The position numbers were made by a program, and so were the translations under genes. The notes under the pieces were generated by a model. That model was given only the letters and a program-made list of their open reading frames with translations, ran no database searches and was not told the origin of the DNA. Shown in pieces: positions 43,015-51,739 of a stretch of 64,000 nucleotides of DNA. The stretch is taken from the NCBI RefSeq assembly GCF_002042885.1, contig NZ_MVFY01000001.1:248001-312000 (forward strand), in the 5' to 3' direction. The DNA is from Citrobacter portucalensis (GTDB lineage Bacteria > Pseudomonadota > Gammaproteobacteria > Enterobacterales > Enterobacteriaceae). Within the stretch, counting starts at the first letter, position 1, and each line of letters opens with the position of its first letter.

Positions 43015-43112
43015 TCGCAGGGAATTGCCAGATAGCGTATAAAAGCAAAACACAAATCTATCCATGCAAGCATTTACCGCTGGTTTATCCGGCGGTTTTT
43101 TTTATCTGTAAA
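43015..43112 (+). ncRNA. mgrR: Probable MgrR small RNA
   Basis: In E. coli the Hfq-binding, PhoP-activated sRNA MgrR (about 98 nt) is encoded between dgcZ and mgtS. The same interval here has a possible -10 (TATCTT at 43010 or GACTAT at 43000) and an A/C-rich single-stranded stretch (AAGCAAAACACAAATC). It ends in a terminator hairpin (ACCGCTGG / CCGGCGGT) with eight T residues ending near 43112. Size and position fit. I could not find a convincing PhoP box on this side, and the 5' end is approximate. MgrR represses eptB and ygdQ. Confidence 0.6.
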
Positions 43113-43145
43113 TCAGGAAAAAGGCACAGCGAGTGCGATTCAGGT

Positions 43146-43184
43146 AAAAAAATGGCCCCTTGTGCAGTTACGCTACAAGGGGCC
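43146..43184 (-). terminator. Intrinsic terminator of mgtS
   Basis: On the minus strand: stem GGCCCCTTGT / ACAAGGGGCC with an 11-base loop, followed by A and seven T residues. It faces the mgrR terminator, so the two transcripts end convergently. Confidence 0.88.
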
Positions 43185-43212
43185 GGGTCGGTGCAGGACT
43201 ATCTCCGTTCAT
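43168..43212 (-). CDS. Possible 14-residue ORF coupled to mgtS
   Basis: MNGDSPAPTRPLVA, starting in a TGATG overlap with the mgtS stop and running into the terminator stem. The stop-start overlap is the usual arrangement for translational coupling. E. coli has been reported to encode another small protein in the mgtS transcript, but I cannot confirm identity. It may be a chance ORF. Confidence 0.3.
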   Translation of the reverse strand: MNGDSPAPTRPLVA

Positions 43213-43307
43213 CAATCATCCCATCTGTGGCTAAAATACGCGGCCAGGAAACCGGAAAATAAAATAATTCCCAGAACAGCCATAAAAATATTCATATTAC
43301 CCAGCAT
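43212..43307 (-). CDS. mgtS: MgtS, 31-residue magnesium-homeostasis membrane protein
   Basis: A 31-codon ORF beginning MLGNMNIFMAV and ending FSHRWDD, almost identical to E. coli MgtS (YneM). One membrane helix. MgtS protects the Mg2+ importer MgtA from degradation by FtsH and blocks the phosphate symporter PitA, raising cellular Mg2+. AAGGAG lies 9 bases upstream. A PhoP-type promoter precedes it and an intrinsic terminator follows. Confidence 0.95.
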   Translation of the reverse strand: MLGNMNIFMAVLGIILFSGFLAAYFSHRWDD

Positions 43308-43368
43308 AGTAAATGCTCCTTTATCTGTGAGTTTCCTCTCTTACCTTAAGTTCACCTCGCTTATGACT

Positions 43369-43403
43369 ATAGTAGCAATTCAATCTTAAACAAAGGCTGA
43401 ACT
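43369..43403 (-). promoter_or_regulatory. PhoP box and -10 of the mgtS promoter
   Basis: On the minus strand, half-sites AGTTCA (43403-43398) and TGTTTA (43392-43387) are separated by five bases. They are followed after exactly 12 bases by the -10 TACTAT (43374-43369). This is the PhoP-regulated promoter layout (direct GTTTA-like repeats, 11-12 bases, TAnnnT). Expected induction: low Mg2+. Confidence 0.7.
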
Positions 43404-43554
43404 GTGTGATTATTTCGACTGAAAAGTAAATTTTTGACATGATCACGTCGAATAAAATAAATAATAGTGACGAGACACATTTATCTGCGCACAAATAACT
43501 CTGTTTTTAAACCCTGAGACGCGGTTATGACGGTGTGCTGCTGATACAGATTGT

Positions 43555-43571
43555 TGCACGTTTATAATGCA
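43555..43571 (+). promoter_or_regulatory. NtrC enhancer site upstream of urtA
   Basis: TGCAC-N7-ATGCA (spacer GTTTATA) is a 17-bp dyad matching the NtrC consensus TGCAC-N7-GTGCA except for one base. It lies about 130 bases upstream of the sigma-54 element, a normal enhancer distance. Confidence 0.65.
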
Positions 43572-43688
43572 GAGTTGTCTCATTGTGGTTCAATTTTTCG
43601 TGTGATTAATCCTTTTGGCGGGAAAATGTAATACTGATCTATGTGCGCGAGATGCTAATTTGTTGATTTTATATGATGTTTTAATATC

Positions 43689-43703
43689 TGGCATCGTTTT
43701 TGC
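43689..43703 (+). promoter_or_regulatory. Sigma-54 (-24/-12) promoter of urtABCDE
   Basis: TGGCAT-CGTTT-TTGC matches the RpoN consensus TGGCAC-N5-TTGC with one mismatch, and the GG and GC doublets are exactly ten bases apart. Transcription would start near 43715, about 80 bases before urtA. Confidence 0.75.
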
Positions 43704-43793
43704 CTTATCACTTCTGAACACCCTTAATTTGCACCGTTTTGTCTGCCCGGCTGCACCGGAGCTTTCAGCAAGTCTAATTTCAGGAGTGAAACT

Positions 43794-45065
43794 ATGCAGC
43801 GTCGTACATTTTTAAAAGCTTTTGCACTTTCTGCCTCTGTTGTCGCAATGGGCGTGAGTTTTAGCGTTCAGGCAGCCGACACCATTAAGGTTGGCATCAT
43901 GCATTCGTTATCCGGCACGATGGCCATATCCGAAACGCCGCTAAAAGATGTGGCGTTGATGACCATCGATGAAATAAATGCTCAGGGCGGTGTGTTGGGT
44001 AAAAAGCTGGAACCGGTGGTGGTTGACCCGGCCTCGAACTGGCCGTTATTTGCTGAAAAAGCGAGACAACTGCTGAGTCAGGACAAGGTGGCGGCAGTTT
44101 TCGGCTGCTGGACATCGGTTTCGCGTAAATCGGTTCTACCGGTATTTGAAGAGTTGAACGGTCTGCTGTTTTACCCGGTGCAATATGAAGGTGAGGAGAT
44201 GTCGCCTAACGTCTTCTATACCGGCGCAGCCCCCAATCAGCAGGCGATCCCTGCGGTTGAGTATCTGATGAGTGAGGACGGCGGTAGCGCGAAACGCTTC
44301 TTCCTGCTGGGCACAGATTATGTTTATCCGCGCACGACCAACAAAATTTTACGCGCTTTTTTGCACTCAAAAGGGGTCGCCGATAAAGACATCGAAGAGG
44401 TGTACACCCCATTCGGACACAGCGATTACCAGACCATTGTCGCCAGTATTAAAAAATTCGCCGCAGGGGGAAAAACGGCGGTGGTATCAACCATCAATGG
44501 GGATTCTAACGTACCGTTCTATAAAGAGTTAGCGAATCAGGGGCTGAAAGCCACCGATGTGCCGGTGGTGGCTTTTTCCGTGGGTGAGGAGGAGCTACGC
44601 GGTATTGATACCAAACCGCTGGTGGGTAACCTTGCCGCCTGGAACTACTTTGAGTCCGTCGATAATGCGGCCAACAAAAAGTTTGTCGCTGATTACCGGG
44701 CGTATGCCAAAGCGCACAAATTACCGAATGCTGATTCGGTGGTGACGAACGACCCAATGGAAGCCACATATGTTGGCCTGCATATGTGGGCGCAGGCGGT
44801 AGAAAAAGCCGGAACTACCGATGTGGATAAAGTTCGTGCAGCTATGGCGGGGCAATCCTTCGCTGCGCCATCAGGTTTTACCCTGACCATGGATGCGACC
44901 AACCATCACCTGCATAAACCCGTCATGATTGGCGAGATTGAAGGCAACGGCCAGTTTAACGTGGTGTGGCAAACCGATGAGCCGGTCCGCGCCCAGCCGT
45001 GGAGTCCGTACATCGCCGGTAATGATAAAAAATCTGAACAGCCTGTGAAAACCGCCAGCAACTGA
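43794..45065 (+). CDS. urtA: UrtA, urea ABC transporter substrate-binding protein
   Basis: 423 residues, periplasmic binding protein of the urea/short-amide subgroup of the branched-chain amino acid family. The signal peptide is Tat-like (QRRTFLKAFALSASVV) and ends at VQA (about 28). Family motifs are VGIMHSLSGTMAISE, VFGCWTSVSRKSVLPV, LFYPVQYEGEE and FSVGEEE. Urea-specific members share these. It is the first gene of a five-gene transporter operon behind an NtrC/sigma-54 promoter region. AGGAG is 8 bases before the ATG. K-12 has nothing here between mgtS and ydeE. Confidence 0.94.
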   Translation: MQRRTFLKAFALSASVVAMGVSFSVQAADTIKVGIMHSLSGTMAISETPLKDVALMTIDEINAQGGVLGKKLEPVVVDPASNWPLFAEKARQLLSQDKVAAVFGCWTSVSRKSVLPVFEELNGLLFYPVQYEGEEMSPNVFYTGAAPNQQAIPAVEYLMSEDGGSAKRFFLLGTDYVYPRTTNKILRAFLHSKGVADKDIEEVYTPFGHSDYQTIVASIKKFAAGGKTAVVSTINGDSNVPFYKELANQGLKATDVPVVAFSVGEEELRGIDTKPLVGNLAAWNYFESVDNAANKKFVADYRAYAKAHKLPNADSVVTNDPMEATYVGLHMWAQAVEKAGTTDVDKVRAAMAGQSFAAPSGFTLTMDATNHHLHKPVMIGEIEGNGQFNVVWQTDEPVRAQPWSPYIAGNDKKSEQPVKTASN

Positions 45066-45108
45066 TCTAACGCCCTCCTGCGGGAGGGTAATGCTTTGGA
45101 GAACGCTC

Positions 45109-46683
45109 ATGAAAGCTATGCGCTTTATTCGTGGTGTGTTGTTGCTGATGTGGTTTTTGCCGTGGATAGCCCAGGCCGCAGATGCTGATACCTTTACCGC
45201 CGCCAACCGTGCTCAGCAGGCCGCCTTGCTTGAACAATGGGCGGTGAATCCTGACGTTCAGCGCATCCCGCTGCTCAGCGCACTGCGAGATGAGAACCTG
45301 CTGACCGATAACACGAAAAATGCCTTCATCATGAACGGCTCGCACGTACAGCCGTTAGGAACAGCGACAGCCCCAAACGGCGAGCTAAAAAAAATTCGCC
45401 TGACTAACCGCCTGCGTAATCTGGTAGCCGGAGCGTTGGCTGTCCATCAGCTTTTAAGTGACAGTGTCACGATAAGGGAGGGGGCAGCTCGTACATTACA
45501 GCGTGAGGCGCAGCCGGGCATGCTGCCGTTTTTACAACAACGACTGGCTCAAGAGTCAGATGGCGATGTGAAATCCGCACTCGCTATTGCACTGGCAAAT
45601 CTGCAACTGAGCAGCACCTCGCCGGAGGTCAGGCTTCAGGCAATCGAACTATTAGGGGCGTCAAATGATCCTGAAACTCAGGCGCGCCTGCAGCCATTCA
45701 CCCGGGCTGAACATGAACCCGATGCCCGAGTGCGTGCTGCCGCTGATGAAAGTCTGAATTCCATCTCGCATCGCATGAAGGTTGGGGATCTTCTAGGGCA
45801 AGCTTTCATGGGACTGTCACTGGGTTCTATTTTGCTGCTTGCGGCATTGGGTCTGGCGATAACCTATGGATTACTCGGCGTCATCAATATGGCGCATGGC
45901 GAGATGTTGATGCTCGGGGCGTACTGTACCTGGATGGTGCAACAGCTGATGGGGCAGTTTTTCCCGCACGGGTTAGCCTGGTATCCAGTTATTGCGCTTC
46001 CGGTCGCCTTTTTACTTACCGCGGCGGTGGGAATGCTGCTCGAGCGCGGGGTGATTCGCCATTTATACGGACGTCCACTCGAAACACTGCTGGCGACCTG
46101 GGGGATCAGTCTGATGCTGATCCAGTTGGTGCGTATGACCTTCGGCGCGCAAAACCTTGAAGTCGCCAATCCGGCATGGCTTTCCGGCGGCATTCAGGTT
46201 TATGCCAATCTGATATTGCCGTGGAACCGAATTGTGGTGCTTGGCTTTGCCATGCTGGTGCTGTTCTTCACCTGGCTGCTGTTGAATAAAACGCGCCTCG
46301 GGCTGCGCGTGCGTGCCGTGACGCAAAATCGCAATATGGCGGCCTGCTGCGGCGTACCCACCGGACGAGTCGATATGCTGGCCTTTGGCCTTGGTTCAGG
46401 AATTGCCGGACTGGGAGGCGTGGCGCTCTCGCAACTAGGTAACGTAGGACCGGAGCTGGGGCAAAGCTACATTATCGATTCGTTTTTGGTGGTGGTACTG
46501 GGCGGCGTTGGACAGCTTGCCGGGAGCGTGGCTGCGGCATTTGGGCTGGGGATCTTCAATAAAATTCTGGAGCCTCAGGTGGGGGCGGTTCTCGGCAAAA
46601 TCATGATCCTGGTGCTGATCATTCTGTTTATTCAGAAACGACCTCAGGGACTGTTCGCGCTGAAAGGGAGGGTTATTGACTGA
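45109..46683 (+). CDS. urtB: UrtB, urea ABC transporter permease
   Basis: 524 residues. It differs from LivH-type permeases by a long N-terminal extracytoplasmic domain of about 220 residues behind a signal peptide (MKAMRFIRGV...AQA), which is characteristic of UrtB. The permease part has about eight helices starting at LGLAITYGLLGVINMAHGEM (the LivH signature, about 250). The ATG at 45109 has GGAG seven bases upstream; the earlier in-frame codon at 45091 is less likely. It overlaps urtC by one base (TGATG). Confidence 0.94.
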   Translation: MKAMRFIRGVLLLMWFLPWIAQAADADTFTAANRAQQAALLEQWAVNPDVQRIPLLSALRDENLLTDNTKNAFIMNGSHVQPLGTATAPNGELKKIRLTNRLRNLVAGALAVHQLLSDSVTIREGAARTLQREAQPGMLPFLQQRLAQESDGDVKSALAIALANLQLSSTSPEVRLQAIELLGASNDPETQARLQPFTRAEHEPDARVRAAADESLNSISHRMKVGDLLGQAFMGLSLGSILLLAALGLAITYGLLGVINMAHGEMLMLGAYCTWMVQQLMGQFFPHGLAWYPVIALPVAFLLTAAVGMLLERGVIRHLYGRPLETLLATWGISLMLIQLVRMTFGAQNLEVANPAWLSGGIQVYANLILPWNRIVVLGFAMLVLFFTWLLLNKTRLGLRVRAVTQNRNMAACCGVPTGRVDMLAFGLGSGIAGLGGVALSQLGNVGPELGQSYIIDSFLVVVLGGVGQLAGSVAAAFGLGIFNKILEPQVGAVLGKIMILVLIILFIQKRPQGLFALKGRVID

Positions 46684-47756
46684 TGACGATGCCAATGACA
46701 ATAACGCTGGCGCGTAAAGCGCCGCGTACAACACGCGTGCTGGGTCTGGGCTTACTGCTGGCGTTGATTATTCTGCCGTTTCTTGCGCTGTTACCTGCGG
46801 AGCATCCGCTGGCCATATCGGTTTGGACGTTGACGCTGGCCGGGAAAATTCTCTGCTATGCCATTGTGGCCGTTGCGCTGGATCTGGTGTGGGGCTATGC
46901 CGGAATGCTCTCGCTGGGACACGGTATTTTCTTCGCGCTGGGGGGCTATGCGATGGGAATGTACCTGATGCGCCAGGCTTCCGGCGAAGGATTACCGGCC
47001 TTTATGTCGTTCCTGTCGTGGAGCGAGCTGCCCTGGTTTTGGTGGGGGACGCAACATTTTCTCTGGGCAATGCTGCTGGTTGTTCTGGTGCCGGGCTTGC
47101 TGGCGCTGGTATTTGGTTGGTTTGCCTTCCGTTCAAAAATCAAAGGTGTCTATTTCTCCATCATGACCCAGGCCCTGACTTTCGCCGGAATGCTGCTGTT
47201 TTTCCGCAATGAAACCGGCTTTGGTGGAAATAACGGTTTTACCGGTTTTACCACCATTCTGGGGTTTCCGGTGACCGCGACGTCCACCAGGATCGCGCTG
47301 TTTCTGGCGACGGTTATGCTGCTGGTGCTGGCAATATGGCTGGGACTTGCGCTGGGCCGCAGTAAGTTTGGTCGTATTCTGACCGCCGTGCGCGATGCCG
47401 AGAACCGTTTGATGTTCTGTGGTTACGATCCGAAAGGTTTCAAGTTACTGGTGTGGACGCTTTCCGCTGTGCTGTGCGGCCTGGCCGGGGCGCTTTATGT
47501 CCCGCAGGTAGGGATTATCAACCCCAGCGAAATGTCGCCGACCAACTCGATTGAAGCGGCGATTTGGGTTGCTCTCGGCGGACGTGGAACCCTGATCGGC
47601 CCGGTATTTGGCGCTGTACTGGTGAACGGTGCTAAAAGCCTGTTTACCGTCATTATGCCGGAATACTGGCAGCTGTTTCTTGGCCTGATCTTTATTGGCG
47701 TTACGCTTTTTTTACCCCGTGGTGTGATTGGCCTGTTTCGCAAAGGAGACAAATAA
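46683..47756 (+). CDS. urtC: UrtC, urea ABC transporter permease
   Basis: 357 residues, LivM-type permease with about nine helices and the motif DLVWGYAGMLSLGHGIFFALGG split across about residues 65-86. The C-terminal EAA-like region is VGIINPSEMSPTNSIEAAIW. It pairs with UrtB to form the membrane pore. Translation is coupled on both sides: TGATG with urtB and TAATG with urtD. Confidence 0.95.
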   Translation: MTMPMTITLARKAPRTTRVLGLGLLLALIILPFLALLPAEHPLAISVWTLTLAGKILCYAIVAVALDLVWGYAGMLSLGHGIFFALGGYAMGMYLMRQASGEGLPAFMSFLSWSELPWFWWGTQHFLWAMLLVVLVPGLLALVFGWFAFRSKIKGVYFSIMTQALTFAGMLLFFRNETGFGGNNGFTGFTTILGFPVTATSTRIALFLATVMLLVLAIWLGLALGRSKFGRILTAVRDAENRLMFCGYDPKGFKLLVWTLSAVLCGLAGALYVPQVGIINPSEMSPTNSIEAAIWVALGGRGTLIGPVFGAVLVNGAKSLFTVIMPEYWQLFLGLIFIGVTLFLPRGVIGLFRKGDK

Positions 47757-48553
47757 TGCAGCCGGATGAAGGACTTTTTACTCGCCAGATGCCGGGCGAT
47801 CGGTTTCGCGAACAAACGGACCCGGTACTCCAACTGGAAAAAATTAACGTTAATTTCGACGGATTCCAGGCATTAACGGATCTCTCGCTCAATATTGGCG
47901 TCGGGGAGCTGCGCTGTATTATTGGCCCCAACGGCGCCGGGAAGACGACGTTAATGGATGTCATAACCGGTAAAACCAGACCGCAAAGTGGTCGTGCGAT
48001 ATACGATCAGTCGACCGATTTAACAACGCTGGATCCCATTGCCATCGCGCGTCAGGGGATTGGACGGAAATTTCAAAAGCCCACGGTATTTGAAGCATTA
48101 ACGGTGGAAGAGAACCTGGAGCTGGCGCTGAAAAATGATAAATCTGTCTGGGGGGCTCTACGGGCACGACTCTCAGGCGAACAAAGGGATCGTATTGATG
48201 AAGTATTGGCGCTGTTGCGGCTTGGTAATGAGCGGGGCCGCCGCGCCGGTCTGCTTTCGCATGGGCAAAAACAGTTTCTCGAAATTGGCATGCTGCTGGT
48301 GCAGGAGCCGCATTTACTGCTACTGGATGAACCCGCGGCGGGGATGACGGATGCGGAAACGGAATACACGGCGGAGCTGTTTCGCCAGCTTGCCGGTAAG
48401 CACTCTCTGATGGTTGTTGAGCACGATATGGGATTTGTTGAAACCATTGCCGATCGCGTCACAGTATTACATCAGGGACGTGTCCTCGCTCAGGGGAGTC
48501 TTCGCGATGTGCAGGCCAACGAGCAGGTTATTGAAGTCTATCTCGGGCGTTAA
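47756..48553 (+). CDS. urtD: UrtD, urea ABC transporter ATPase
   Basis: 265 residues, LivG-type ATPase. Walker A GPNGAGKTTLMD (about 61), Q-loop in GRKFQKPTVFE (the Gln), signature LLSHGQKQFLEIGM in place of LSGGQ, Walker B LLLLDEPAAGM (about 198) and H-loop VVEHDM. The SHGQK signature is typical for UrtD. It overlaps urtC by one base. Confidence 0.95.
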   Translation: MQPDEGLFTRQMPGDRFREQTDPVLQLEKINVNFDGFQALTDLSLNIGVGELRCIIGPNGAGKTTLMDVITGKTRPQSGRAIYDQSTDLTTLDPIAIARQGIGRKFQKPTVFEALTVEENLELALKNDKSVWGALRARLSGEQRDRIDEVLALLRLGNERGRRAGLLSHGQKQFLEIGMLLVQEPHLLLLDEPAAGMTDAETEYTAELFRQLAGKHSLMVVEHDMGFVETIADRVTVLHQGRVLAQGSLRDVQANEQVIEVYLGR

Positions 48554-48562
48554 GGAGTTCAT

Positions 48563-49261
48563 ATGCTGCAGGTGAAAGAACTGAATCAATATTATGGTGG
48601 CAGCCATATTCTGCGCGGGGTGAGCTTTGAAGCGCGTATCGGTGAGGTGACATGCCTGCTGGGGCGTAACGGCGTGGGGAAAACAACACTACTAAAGTGT
48701 CTGATGGGACTTATTCCGGCCCGTAGCGGAAGCGTGCTCTGGCAGGATAAAAATGTCACTCACTGGAAGCCGCATCAGCGGGTCAGGGCCGGTGTGGCGT
48801 ATGTCCCACAGGGGCGTGATATTTTTCCGCGTTTGACGGTCGAAGAGAATCTGCTGCTCGGTCTTTCCCGTTTTTCAGCACCGGATGCCCGACATGTGCC
48901 TGATGATATTTACGCGCTCTTTCCGGTTTTACAGGAGATGAAGCATCGGCGTGGCGGAGATTTGTCCGGCGGGCAACAGCAGCAACTGGCCATTGGACGA
49001 GCGCTGGCAAGTCGCCCACAGTTGTTGATTCTTGATGAGCCAACGGAAGGGATCCAGCCGTCGGTGATTAAAGAGATTGGTCAGGTGATTTCTCAACTGG
49101 CGCACCGGGGGGATATGGCTATATTGCTGGTGGAGCAATTCTACGATTTTGCGCAGCAGCTTGCCGACAAATACCTGCTCATGTCGCGGGGCAGCATTAT
49201 TCAAAGCGGCGATGGTAAAAATATGGAGGCCGAGGGCGTTCGGGGACTGGTTGCAATCTGA
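48563..49261 (+). CDS. urtE: UrtE, urea ABC transporter ATPase
   Basis: 232 residues, LivF-type ATPase. Walker A GRNGVGKTTLLK (about 35), signature DLSGGQQQQLAIGRAL (about 134), Walker B LLILDEPTEGIQPS and H-loop LVEQF. Heterodimer partner of UrtD. AAGGAG precedes the ATG by six bases. Last gene of the operon; a strong hairpin follows. Confidence 0.95.
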   Translation: MLQVKELNQYYGGSHILRGVSFEARIGEVTCLLGRNGVGKTTLLKCLMGLIPARSGSVLWQDKNVTHWKPHQRVRAGVAYVPQGRDIFPRLTVEENLLLGLSRFSAPDARHVPDDIYALFPVLQEMKHRRGGDLSGGQQQQLAIGRALASRPQLLILDEPTEGIQPSVIKEIGQVISQLAHRGDMAILLVEQFYDFAQQLADKYLLMSRGSIIQSGDGKNMEAEGVRGLVAI

Positions 49262-49266
49262 GGTAT

Positions 49267-49293
49267 GCGACAGAGCGGCTTCGGCTCTGTCGC
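49267..49293. terminator. Hairpin between convergent urtE and ydeE
   Basis: A perfect 10-bp stem, GCGACAGAGC / GCTCTGTCGC. It lacks a T-run on either strand but lies exactly between converging genes. Confidence 0.6.
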
Positions 49294-49301
49294 TATACTC
49301 A

Positions 49302-50489
49302 TCAGCAGACCACCGTCTGCCCCCAGGGCTTGGCGCGCATGCCTTTTATCATGAGCGCCCAGGCAAGAACGATCGCCACTATCAGCGCGACAAACAGCGA
49401 CCATGGCGGCAATGTGGTTAAAATGACGCCGCTGACTAATGGGTTAACCGCTGCGCCAAGCCAGCCCAACGACTGGGCGGAAAAATAGCTGGCTTTCATG
49501 CCTGCTGGCGCGATGTTGTCGATAAGCATGTATTCACCAGGCGCGTAAATGACTTCGCCGATAGTGAAAAAGGCAGCAGAAATCCCCCATAACAACAGAC
49601 TGTTGCCGGAGAAAGCGAAACCGACCAGGCCAACGACAAAGAAGACTGTACCCACTGTCATCAGCGGGCGGATATTCGTGGCGGTGAGCCTGCGGCCAAG
49701 CGCGTATTGCAGTGATACTACGATGGCGGCGTTAACGGGCAAGACGACTGCTACCACTTTCTCGGCAAAATCGCCATCGGCGACCACCATAACGTATTGC
49801 GAAATACAGGACGCAAAAGCACCGCCAACAAACGATGCCAGAAAGGCCGACAACGTAAACCAGAATAATGCCCGGTCGCGCAGAAGTACCGATGGGGACC
49901 ACACCGCGGCGTTTAAACCTTCTGATGGTGCTGTCGAACGTTTTACCCAGGTCTGGATAAACACCAGTGGCAATGCTGAACAGGCGGCAGCCAGCCAGAA
50001 TGGCAGGTTAATGCTTTGCATCACCAGTAGAGTGCCCAGCGGTGGACCAACGGTCCAGCCAATATTCAGCACGGTATAGTTAAGCGAGAAAATTTTAGTC
50101 TTGTTGGTGGCAGACAGATTATCGGCAAACCAGGCCTTCAGCACCGTGGCGAAGACGGAGTAGGCACAGTTGATCAGGGCAAAGAGTAAAACCACTACCA
50201 CCACGTTATGCACCAGCGGGATTGCAATAAAGCCGGAAGCAAAGCCACAAATTGCCAGCAGCATATAGCGTTTTTTATCGAACTTGTCGGCCAGAATACC
50301 AAAGCCAAGGCTGAACACCACGCCAATGGTCAGCGCGACCGTCATCGCATAGCCGATCAGGTCAACGCTCAGATGATACTGCCGACTGAGGTAAATCGTC
50401 ATAAATGGCAGAGTGGCGCCACGGCCAATTGTTAATAATAATGATGACGCGAGTAACGCGAGAGTGGACCTTCTCAAGGAGATATTCAT
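49302..50489 (-). CDS. ydeE: YdeE, MFS dipeptide/drug exporter
   Basis: 395 residues from the ATG at 50489, as in E. coli, with GGCAGGAAA upstream. A 12-helix major facilitator with motif A LGFGILADKFDKKRYM (about 65). E. coli YdeE exports dipeptides and some antibiotics. It converges on urtE; in K-12 its neighbour on that side is mgtS. Confidence 0.94.
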   Translation of the reverse strand: MNISLRRSTLALLASSLLLTIGRGATLPFMTIYLSRQYHLSVDLIGYAMTVALTIGVVFSLGFGILADKFDKKRYMLLAICGFASGFIAIPLVHNVVVVVLLFALINCAYSVFATVLKAWFADNLSATNKTKIFSLNYTVLNIGWTVGPPLGTLLVMQSINLPFWLAAACSALPLVFIQTWVKRSTAPSEGLNAAVWSPSVLLRDRALFWFTLSAFLASFVGGAFASCISQYVMVVADGDFAEKVVAVVLPVNAAIVVSLQYALGRRLTATNIRPLMTVGTVFFVVGLVGFAFSGNSLLLWGISAAFFTIGEVIYAPGEYMLIDNIAPAGMKASYFSAQSLGWLGAAVNPLVSGVILTTLPPWSLFVALIVAIVLAWALMIKGMRAKPWGQTVVC

Positions 50490-50687
50490 TTTCCTGCCCG
50501 ACAATGCATGTTGTTATGTTTTTTTTAGATATAAGAAACAAATAGCATGTCAAAACTGTGATGTACACTCAATAAGTTGTCCGAAAATGCCTTGCGTGGC
50601 CTACCTGAAATAATGATCTGTTACGGCACAACGATTTCCGTTACTTTAACTTGTTTACAAAAATTTAATATTTGCAGGGGCGGTGGT

Positions 50688-51587
50688 ATGTCGCGTAAAG
50701 ACGGGTTGTTAGCGTTACTGGTTGTCGTGGTTTGGGGGCTGAACTTTGTCGTTATTAAAGTGGGTCTGCACAATATGCCACCGCTAATGTTGGCGGGATT
50801 ACGTTTTTTACTGGTGGCGTTTCCGGCAATACTCTTTGTTGCCAGGCCGAAAATCCCACTTTCGCTGTTGCTCGGCTATGGCCTGACCATCAGTTTTGGG
50901 CAGTTCGCATTTCTCTTTAGCGCTATCAAATTCGGTATGCCTGCAGGGTTAGCTTCTCTGGTATTGCAGGCTCAGGCGTTTTTTACCATTGTTCTGGGCG
51001 CATTTGCTTTCGGTGAGCGCCTGCAGGGTAAACAATTGGTAGGGATTGCGCTGGCGGTATTTGGCGTGCTGGTACTGATTGAGGCCAGTCTGAACGGTCA
51101 GCATGTTGGCATGCTCGGTTTTATGCTGACGCTGGCGGCGGCGCTAAGCTGGGCCTGCGGTAATATCTTTAACAAAAAAATCATGCAGCATACCTCGCGC
51201 CCAGCCGTTATGTCGTTGGTGGTATGGAGCGCGTTAATTCCTATTGCTCCGTTCTTCCTTGCTTCATTAATTCTCGATGGCCCAACGCAAATGATCCACA
51301 GTCTGGTGGAGATAGATATGACCACCATTCTTTCACTGGTTTATCTGGCGTTTGTGGCGACCATTGTGGGTTACGGTATCTGGGGTTCGTTACTCGGACG
51401 CTATGAAACCTGGCGTGTCGCGCCGTTGTCGCTGTTGGTGCCGGTCGTTGGACTGGCAAGCGCCGCCGTGCTGCTGGATGAAACGCTGACCGGATTGCAA
51501 CTGCTCGGTGCGCTACTGATCATGGCAGGGTTGTATATCAATGTGTTTGGCTTTCGGTTGCGTAAGGTTGCGTCGGTGAGGGGCTAA
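50688..51587 (+). CDS. eamA: EamA, cysteine/O-acetylserine exporter (DMT family)
   Basis: 299 residues from the ATG at 50688, the E. coli length; a frame open from 50577 is ignored. Ten membrane helices arranged as two EamA repeats (about 5-140 and 150-290), with VVVWGLNFVVIKVGLHN at the start. It exports cysteine and O-acetylserine. The ribosome site is weak (AGGGGCGGTGGT). Confidence 0.94.
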   Translation: MSRKDGLLALLVVVVWGLNFVVIKVGLHNMPPLMLAGLRFLLVAFPAILFVARPKIPLSLLLGYGLTISFGQFAFLFSAIKFGMPAGLASLVLQAQAFFTIVLGAFAFGERLQGKQLVGIALAVFGVLVLIEASLNGQHVGMLGFMLTLAAALSWACGNIFNKKIMQHTSRPAVMSLVVWSALIPIAPFFLASLILDGPTQMIHSLVEIDMTTILSLVYLAFVATIVGYGIWGSLLGRYETWRVAPLSLLVPVVGLASAAVLLDETLTGLQLLGALLIMAGLYINVFGFRLRKVASVRG

Positions 51588-51709
51588 AAAAGCCCCGCAG
51601 TGGAGTAATGCTCGTCAGTTAAGCATGTATGGTGAACATGTGATTATTGCTCATGGTTCCGTTCACCTCAGCGGTGTCATTTCTCTGAAGCGTAGATACC
51701 CGTGAACGT

Positions 51710-51739
51710 GCAAGGGAGACTCACCGCCGTCTCCCTTGC
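51710..51739. repeat. Left-arm hairpin 1
   Basis: Stem GCAAGGGAGAC / GTCTCCCTTGC, 11 bp, loop TCACCGCC. Counterpart of the right-arm hairpin at 52158-52189, with a different stem sequence and the same loop apart from one base. Confidence 0.85.

Noticed and set aside
51582..51597. Hairpin GGGGCT / AGCCCC at the eamA stop as terminator
   Set aside because: Six-base stem with no T-run behind it; too weak to annotate.
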